Positions 58,832 through 64,000 of a stretch of DNA of 64,000 nucleotides are shown piece by piece. Position 1 is the stretch's first letter. Each line of letters starts with the position of its first letter. The stretch spans positions 52,800,808-52,864,807 of the forward strand of contig CM037791.1 in the NCBI GenBank assembly GCA_021229015.1. Reading direction: 5' to 3'. The position numbers were made by a program, and so were the translations under genes. The DNA is from Solen grandis. Its lineage: Eukaryota; Mollusca; Bivalvia; Adapedonta; Solenidae. The notes under the pieces were generated by a model that searched no databases, had not been told where the DNA came from, and saw only the letters and a list, made by a program, of their open reading frames with translations.

Positions 58832-59146
58832 ATGTCTAGTATTGCAATGATGTTGGGTGGAGCTGTTGCTAACATGGTGGCGTTCACTGCGAGTAACTTC
58901 TTATTCAGCAGTCTTAAGGACTCCAAAGTTGACAAAGAGAGGCATCGCCACAACCTCGCAGTAGAACAGTTACAAGCAGCACAAGTGGAGAGGGCTGAAA
59001 GGCGAGCTCAACAAATTGATTTCATCAAAGACGAGCTTAGGCGGCAAGTTCACGCTGTCCAAACCTTTAAGGATGCAGATGAGGCCATGCGGGAGTATTC
59101 TTTAGTCACGGGTGAGCAGTTACATCCAGTGGACCCCGAGCCATAG
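58832..59146 (+). CDS. Membrane-anchored coiled-coil protein, intact
   Basis: A 104-residue frame, ATG at 58832. Residues ~4-28 are hydrophobic (MMLGGAVANMVAFTASNFLF). Residues ~33-76 form a long charged helix with coiled-coil character (HNLAVEQLQAAQVERAERRA). A short acidic tail follows. The architecture matches the smaller minus-strand protein at 54095-54277. Undamaged. No known family recognised. Confidence 0.6.
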   Translation: MSSIAMMLGGAVANMVAFTASNFLFSSLKDSKVDKERHRHNLAVEQLQAAQVERAERRAQQIDFIKDELRRQVHAVQTFKDADEAMREYSLVTGEQLHPVDPEP

Positions 59147-59164
59147 CTGTCTGACTTTTATACG

Positions 59165-59261
59165 CCATCTTCAACAAGATAGAGAGATTGGATTGGATAT
59201 AGTATTAGTTCTGGGAGCTGCCGGGCTTGTTGGCTATTGGGTCAAAAAAAAAGATAAATAA
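59165..59261 (+). CDS. Possible tail-anchored micro-protein
   Basis: The open frame ends at TAA 59259-59261 with a hydrophobic helix DIVLVLGAAGLVGYWV followed by a lysine cap KKKDK, a textbook single-pass membrane peptide. No ATG lies in frame just upstream, so the start is lost or non-standard. It fills the gap between the coiled-coil protein and the integrase. Confidence 0.4.
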
Positions 59262-59315
59262 TTAAAAAACAAAACTTTTTTCTGTTGGAGACTGGCTGAA
59301 TGGTAATTTTATATC

Positions 59316-60290
59316 ATGGCTTCCCTTGCGAGCATTTACTACAGCCCTAGCGGCTATTGGAAGGGGCTAGCGACGATTAAAAAACTGGTAGCCGCGGCTA
59401 GGGTTTCTGAGGCCAAAGCCCAGGAGATTCTGAAAAAGCAGACCATCTACCTTCCTGCTTCCTGTCATATACCGAGGCCCAAGTTTGACCTTGCAGTACC
59501 GAACGAAGTGCACCAGGCCGATCTCTTTTTTATATCACACGACATGTTTTGTCGGAATAGATACAAGTATGCCCTGACTGTTGTCGATGTGGCAAGCAGG
59601 TTCATAGTCGCCGAACCGCTTACTACAAAGGAGGTTAAAGAGGTCACTGCTGTTTTGAATGGATCTACAAGCGGGGTCCTCTGAAGTGGCCAAAACTATT
59701 TCAAGTCGACCCTGGGCGCAAGTTCATGGGTGTCGTCAGCCAGCTTCTGTCGAAGCATGACGTCAAAGTTAGGCACGGCCGTGTGGATATTCACCGTGAT
59801 CAGGGGATCGTTGAACGTTTCAACCGGACCCTGGCTGAACGCCTGTTTTGGCACCAGTATGCCATCGAAATGCTACTGCCAGAGGGCATGCGGTTAGCGG
59901 AATGGGTTGGTAGGCAGCAAGCCGTTGTTTCAGCATTGAATGGAGAAGTAACCCGCCTTACCAGTAAATGGCCGCTGGAGGCCATCAAGGCTAAAACTGT
60001 GCGGCAAAAACTCTACTCGGTTGTTTCCGGCCATGTGGTTGGTCTCAAGGAGCAAAAACTTCCTTCCGGACCAGGTTTTCGATATCTTTATCAGCCTGGT
60101 GAGCTCAAGGGTTTGCTGACGCAGAGCCACCAATCCGGTGTGGTCTCTGGATGTTTACCAGATAGAACGTTTGGTGACAAAAACCCAATCAGCCTGTGCT
60201 GTACTACTTGCAGGATGGACCTGTGCATGAGGAACTTCTGGTGGTGCCCCCAGACACCCAATTGCCCCCCGATGGGGTTCTCAAGCGTTG
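59316..60290 (+). pseudogene. Retroviral-type (DDE) integrase of the Polinton-like element, two frameshifts
   Basis: The ATG at 59316 opens an intact N-terminal region with a helical DNA-binding-type segment (residues ~17-45), then HQADLF with the first catalytic Asp at residue 69. The sequence VDVASRF follows in the expected RNase-H-fold strand. A frame shift near 59660 moves the gene to the next frame. The second Asp lies in QVDPGRKF (59708-59710) and the Glu in IVERFNRTL (59813-59815), 34 residues apart, matching rve-type integrases. A second shift near 60100 puts the C-terminal LYYLQDGP region in another frame, ending at TGA 60288-60290. All three catalytic residues are present, but the protein cannot be made. 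It is probably the enzyme that once inserted the element. Confidence 0.85.
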
Positions 60291-60672
60291 AGGAGCTCAT
60301 CTATGTAAGCATCCATTTCAGTCGTCTCTTTATGCCCATAGGCCAGCGTGTCCAACCCATTTTCAGCGATCCAGCGCTTGGAGTCAAAGGGGAAGAGTGA
60401 AATCTTATTCAGACGCTGCCCATAGATGTGATGCTTTCTGATCGCAGGGCGTCCATGCCGTGGTGAAATGTCTTTTTTCCGAAGAGAGCCTCTTTGTACT
60501 GCTCTTGCCTTATTTGCTTTTTAACAACATTCTTTTTTACACCTTTGGCCTTCTTGATGTATTTTCCACTGGCTTCGAGTATGAAGTACATCTTGGGACG
60601 CAGACCGACATATTCAGTGATAGGACATCCCACACATTCGTCTTTCATTTTACCTAGCACTTTCTTATTCAC
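60281..60672 (-). pseudogene. Protein-primed family B DNA polymerase, C-terminal remnant
   Basis: The minus frame 60672-60409 carries YVGLRPKMYFI followed by KAKGVKKNVVKKQI, hallmark C-terminal sequences of the type B polymerases of Polintons and related elements. One frame shift near 60430 leads to the last block, with DSKRWIAENGLDTLAYGHK, ending at TGA 60281-60283. Only about the last 130 residues remain of a protein normally around a thousand long; a stop lies immediately upstream and the match ends near 60675. It converges on the integrase and overlaps its 3' end by 10 bases. The palm, exonuclease and priming regions are all lost. Confidence 0.8.
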
Positions 60673-60679
60673 AGATCAT

Positions 60680-61440
60680 AACTCAACCGATTCAACCCCG
60701 ATCATCAAAAACTAAATATCATCTGAAAGATCTTTCTAAGCACTACAAATTATATGCATAGTGTCTCGATAGAATATTTACCGTTTTTGAGATATTTAAG
60801 GCCGAAGAAAAACCCGATAATTGATATATAACCTTGACCTTTGGGATTTTCCGGAAATGGAAGTGGCATGGCTCCATAGAATCTAATATTGCATCTCTAG
60901 ACAAAATTTCAAGCAAATCATACAATAAAAATAAAGCCTACAGGGCTTAAAAACCGTTAAGTTTTAATACAAAAGTTTTATTAGCATTATGACGTCATGT
61001 GACGTCATATGGCGTTTATCTTGTCAAGAAGACCTAGAGACTAATATTCAGTCCAAATTTCAGCTTTCTAGCTCTTCTGAAAGCGATTTTATACGCATTT
61101 GAAATTTGACGTCATTAGTTCGAATCTTGGATTCGCCATCAAACCTTTGCCTTTTCGAATTTGGAAACACGGACACCGAAAGGCACAACTAGAGCCTAAC
61201 ATACACATTCTGTGAAATTTTGATGAAAATCGGTCCAGAAATAATGGCTGTAGACCGCGTACAAACTTTTTCACCTGACGTCGAATCTGACGTTATATGA
61301 CGTCATATGAATATGAAATTCATTGCATCCGAAAGCTCATGGTTTGAAATATATGCCATAAAATTTTCATTGTTCTGAGTCAATGGCAACACATCGAAAT
61401 TAACACAAATATAAGAGGAAGAAAAAGAGAATAATAAGAA
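60680..61440 (-). mobile_element. Truncated copy of the TAGGACTTTCTG-family element
   Basis: About 60980-61440 matches 62830-63285 closely, including CACATTCTGTGAAATTTTGA, then AAATCGGTCCAGAAATAATG and the run ATTAACACAAATATAAGAGG. It stops in the T-rich spacer (minus sense) exactly where the CTAG end of the neighbouring element begins. The part 60680-60980 has no clear match here. It abuts the broken end of the polymerase, so its arrival may have caused that truncation. Confidence 0.6.
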
Positions 61441-63549
61441 CTAGATTTCATTCGTTGATACGAATGATAGGACTTTCTGATACATTTGTTAAACACTTAA
61501 AAGCTAAAAAAGTAAAAGGATATGAAATTCCAGCCATTAACTTGCTTTTGTATGGCCATAACTTAAATAAACTTTGAAAAATATAACCGTTTAACTTGGA
61601 GGATATGGCAGAAGTAACTGAAAATTATTTTTTTTTATATCGATTTATTTAACTTGGACTATTTTTATAATCTATGTTACAAATCAAATTTATTTAAAAT
61701 GCTTACAATTCGAATTTCATCCTGTAATAATTGCCGAAGACCGCGTAAAAGCTTGTGTAGACAGCGTCAAGTTTGATGTCATGTGACGTCATAGGCATAA
61801 GAAAATCAATGAAATGAAATATTAAGTATCTTGAATATATCAAGTAATTTTTTCATACTCCTTACAACTTTGCAACATACAGAAATTAACGCGTAGATAT
61901 ATTAACATTCTTTTTGACCTTATGATGTCAAATGACATTAATCCTCACAGAATATGAATAAGTCTCAAAGACTAATATTCAGTCCAAATATCAACTTTCT
62001 AAATCATCTGGAAGCGATTTTATATGTATTTGAAATTTGACGTCAATGGTTCAAAACTTGGATTCGCCATAGAACCATTGCTTTTTCGAATTTGTAAAAA
62101 GGGACCCGGGATACACATATAGAGCGTTACATATACATTCTGTGAAATTTTGATGAAAATCGGTCCAAAAAAAAAGGCTGTACACCGCGTAAAACCTTTT
62201 TGTCCTGACGTCAAATCTTACGTGATATAACGTCACATTAATATGAATTACATTGCATTCTAAAGCACATAAATTGATGTACATACCATTAGATTTCCAT
62301 GGTCCTGGGAAGTAAACAACATATTTAAATTAACGCGTATATATCAGAAATTATTTTTGACCTTATGACGTCATATGACGTCATGTGACGTTCATCTTCA
62401 TAGAATGTAAAGCACTCTTGGAGACTTATATACTATCCAAATATAATATTATATTTCTAACTCATCTTAAAACGATTTTATACGTATTTGAAATTTGACG
62501 TCAATGGTTCGAATTTTGGATCCGCCATAAAACCTTTGCATTTTCGAATTTGGAAAAACGGACACCGGAATGTACAACTAGACTTTAACATACACATTCT
62601 GTGAAATATTAATGAAAATCGGCCCAGAAATAATGGCTGTAGTTTAAATAATGGTACAAGCATTTTTAGACGACGTCAAGTTTGAAGTCAAAACACGTCA
62701 TAGTCAAATAAAAATTATTGAAATGGAAAAATTTCTATCTTAAGCATATGCTATTAAATTTTCAAGGTGCTCGGACGTAAACAACATATAAAAATTAACA
62801 CGTAAATATTAGAAATTACCTTTCACCTCATGACGTCATATGACGTTCATCTTCAGAGAATGTAAAGTAACCCTTGAGACTTATATTCTGTCCAAATATC
62901 ATCTTTCTAGCTCATTTGTAAGCGATTTTATACGCATTTGAAATTTGACGTCAATGGTTCGAATCTTGGATTCGCCATAGAACCATTGCCTTTTCGAATT
63001 TTGAAAAACGGACACCGGAAGGCACAACTAGAGCCTAACATACACATTCTGTGAAATATTGATGAAAATCGGTCCAGAAATAATGGCTTTAGACCACGTA
63101 CAAACTTTTTCACCTGACGTCAAATCTGACGTTATGTGACGTCATATAAATATGATATTCATTGCATCCGGAAGCTCATGGTTTGAAATATATGTCATAA
63201 AATTTTCATTGTTCTGAGTCAATGGCAACATATCGAAATTAACACAAATATAAGAGGAAGAAAAAAAGAATAATAAGAAGAAGAATAATAAAAAACAGTA
63301 CAAACCCAATAGGACTTTCTGCCGAAAGGGCAGAAAGTCCTAATAATAAAAAAACAGTACAAACCCAATAGGACTTTCTGCCGAAAGGGCAGAAAGTCCT
63401 AATAAGAAGAAGAATAATAAAAAAACAGTACAAACCCAATAGGACATTCTGCCAGTAGGCAGAAAGTCCTAATAAGAAGAAGAAGAAGAAGAATAAAAAA
63501 AACAGTACAAACCTAATAGGACTTTTTGCCGAAAGGGCAGAAAGTCCTA
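61441..63549 (-). mobile_element. Helentron-like element (TAGGACTTTCTG family), minus orientation
   Basis: In minus sense the 5' end at about 63549 is the palindrome AGGACTTTTTGCC/GGCAGAAAGTCCT (with its outer copy intact as AGGACTTTCTGCC). Near the other end CAGAAAGTCCTA recurs (61468-61479), followed by the hairpin TCATTCG-TATCAA-CGAATGA (61448-61467), then CTAG (61441-61444) and TT. The body is roughly four ~450-bp units. Each contains a 61-64-codon minus frame that simply reflects the repeat. The body also holds most of a cluster of TGACGTCA palindromes. No transposition gene is present. Confidence 0.7.
63296..63549. repeat. Four tandem copies of the element's 5' palindrome
   Basis: Palindromes lie at 63310-63342, 63369-63401, 63440-63471 and 63517-63549. 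The stem is TAGGACTTTCTGCC and the loop GAAAG in the best copies. They are separated by spacers with AAGAAGAATAATAAAAA and ACAGTACAAACCCAA. The third copy has a diverged loop and the fourth one stem mismatch. The minus frame 63239-63439, which looks like a membrane protein, is a product of this array. Confidence 0.9.
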
Positions 63550-64000
63550 ATTATCCCCACCAATAAGTTGTACTTCAAACTGATTGAGGTATTATTAATT
63601 GTTGTGTGATGTATCTTAAACTGTTGTGACATATGGTGACATGATGTGCACAGAGCAAAATAATTCGAAAGTGACATTTGAAGATTGCATTTGCTAAGTT
63701 TTTTAAATTCACTTAGTTCCTTTTACTTCCCAAAGTTGATGTCAGTAATGACATTTGGTTGGATGGAAATTTATCCTGATACCCAATATACTGTTTATTG
63801 TGTTGCCTGCTGTATGCAGAAGTGACACATAGGGATCATTATTTTTCATAAGCCTTCGGCATCACATGTATACACTGCATATTCGCTCATGCGCTCTATA
63901 CCGACCGCTATTTAAAGATATCACGTGACTGGCCTCACTTTGGCCAATTGGGGAGACCCCTAATCATTCTTCGGCGTTCAACCGGTGAACATTGATTGAA
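63550..64000. other. No gene seen
   Basis: AT-rich DNA to the end of the window without a supported feature. Confidence 0.4.

Noticed and set aside
61089..63113. Four related 61-64-codon minus frames as a gene family
   Set aside because: They are the same part of four ~450-bp repeat units; similarity is explained by the repeat and no start or promoter context is shared beyond it.
63239..63439. Apparent hydrophobic membrane protein on the minus strand
   Set aside because: The frame follows from the AAGAAGAATAATAAAAA spacers and the repeated palindromes.

Overview
This window looks like animal genomic DNA, most probably from a bivalve mollusc. It is AT-rich, has two 100-base assembly gaps (19932-20031 and 47556-47655), and carries no complete host protein gene that I can recognise. 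Nearly everything identifiable is mobile DNA: tRNA-derived SINEs with a (CAAA)n-type tail, a decayed LINE, foldback elements, TIR transposons, a swarm of non-coding Helentron-like elements and one degraded Polinton/Maverick-lineage element. The bivalve assignment is an inference from this mobile-element mix, not from a diagnostic gene.

Layout. 0-6 kb: short tandem repeats, a reverse-oriented Helentron-like element (1358-2220) and a broken LINE with endonuclease and reverse-transcriptase remnants (4532-6119, minus). 6-22 kb: mostly featureless AT-rich DNA with a 34-bp tandem array (16865-17515), a near-complete SINE (20649-20975) and the first gap. 22-28 kb: two foldback structures. The second (25313-27345) is sharply bounded by 9-bp direct repeats and sits beside a SINE fragment, apparently inside it. 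28-41 kb: SINE fragments, a 2.3-kb transposon with 33-bp perfect terminal inverted repeats (31414-33689), an inverted duplication (37170-37963) and a small inverted-repeat element. 41-53.4 kb: successive Helentron-like elements, one of which keeps an endonuclease-domain remnant and interrupts what looks like a host coding exon. 53.9-60.7 kb: the Polinton-lineage element. 60.7-64 kb: another Helentron-like element whose body is a ~450-bp repeat rich in TGACGTCA palindromes and whose 5' end carries four copies of one palindrome.

The most coherent biological unit is 53.9-60.7 kb. A minus-strand cluster (short basic protein, small membrane/coiled-coil protein, double-membrane-segment protein, and a two-gene pair overlapping by ATGA) faces away from a plus-strand cluster (a putative structural gene, a Pro/Glu then Lys/Arg-rich protein, several very small membrane proteins, and a retroviral-type integrase). 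The integrase gene ends tail-to-tail with the C-terminus of a protein-primed family B DNA polymerase, overlapping it by 10 bases. Integrase plus this polymerase defines the Polinton/Maverick/adintovirus lineage, but I recognise no hexon, penton, packaging ATPase or protease. The small-gene module is the part I cannot name. It is dead in this copy: nearly every longer gene has frameshifts or stops, one is cut by a 1.4-kb Helentron-like insertion, and the polymerase is truncated.

The most general structural observation is that five sequence-unrelated element families here share one terminal plan. Each has a 5' palindrome next to a T-run, the same stem motif once more near the 3' end, then a different short hairpin, and then CTAG or CTTG followed by T. 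This matches the asymmetric terminal inverted repeats described for Helentrons.
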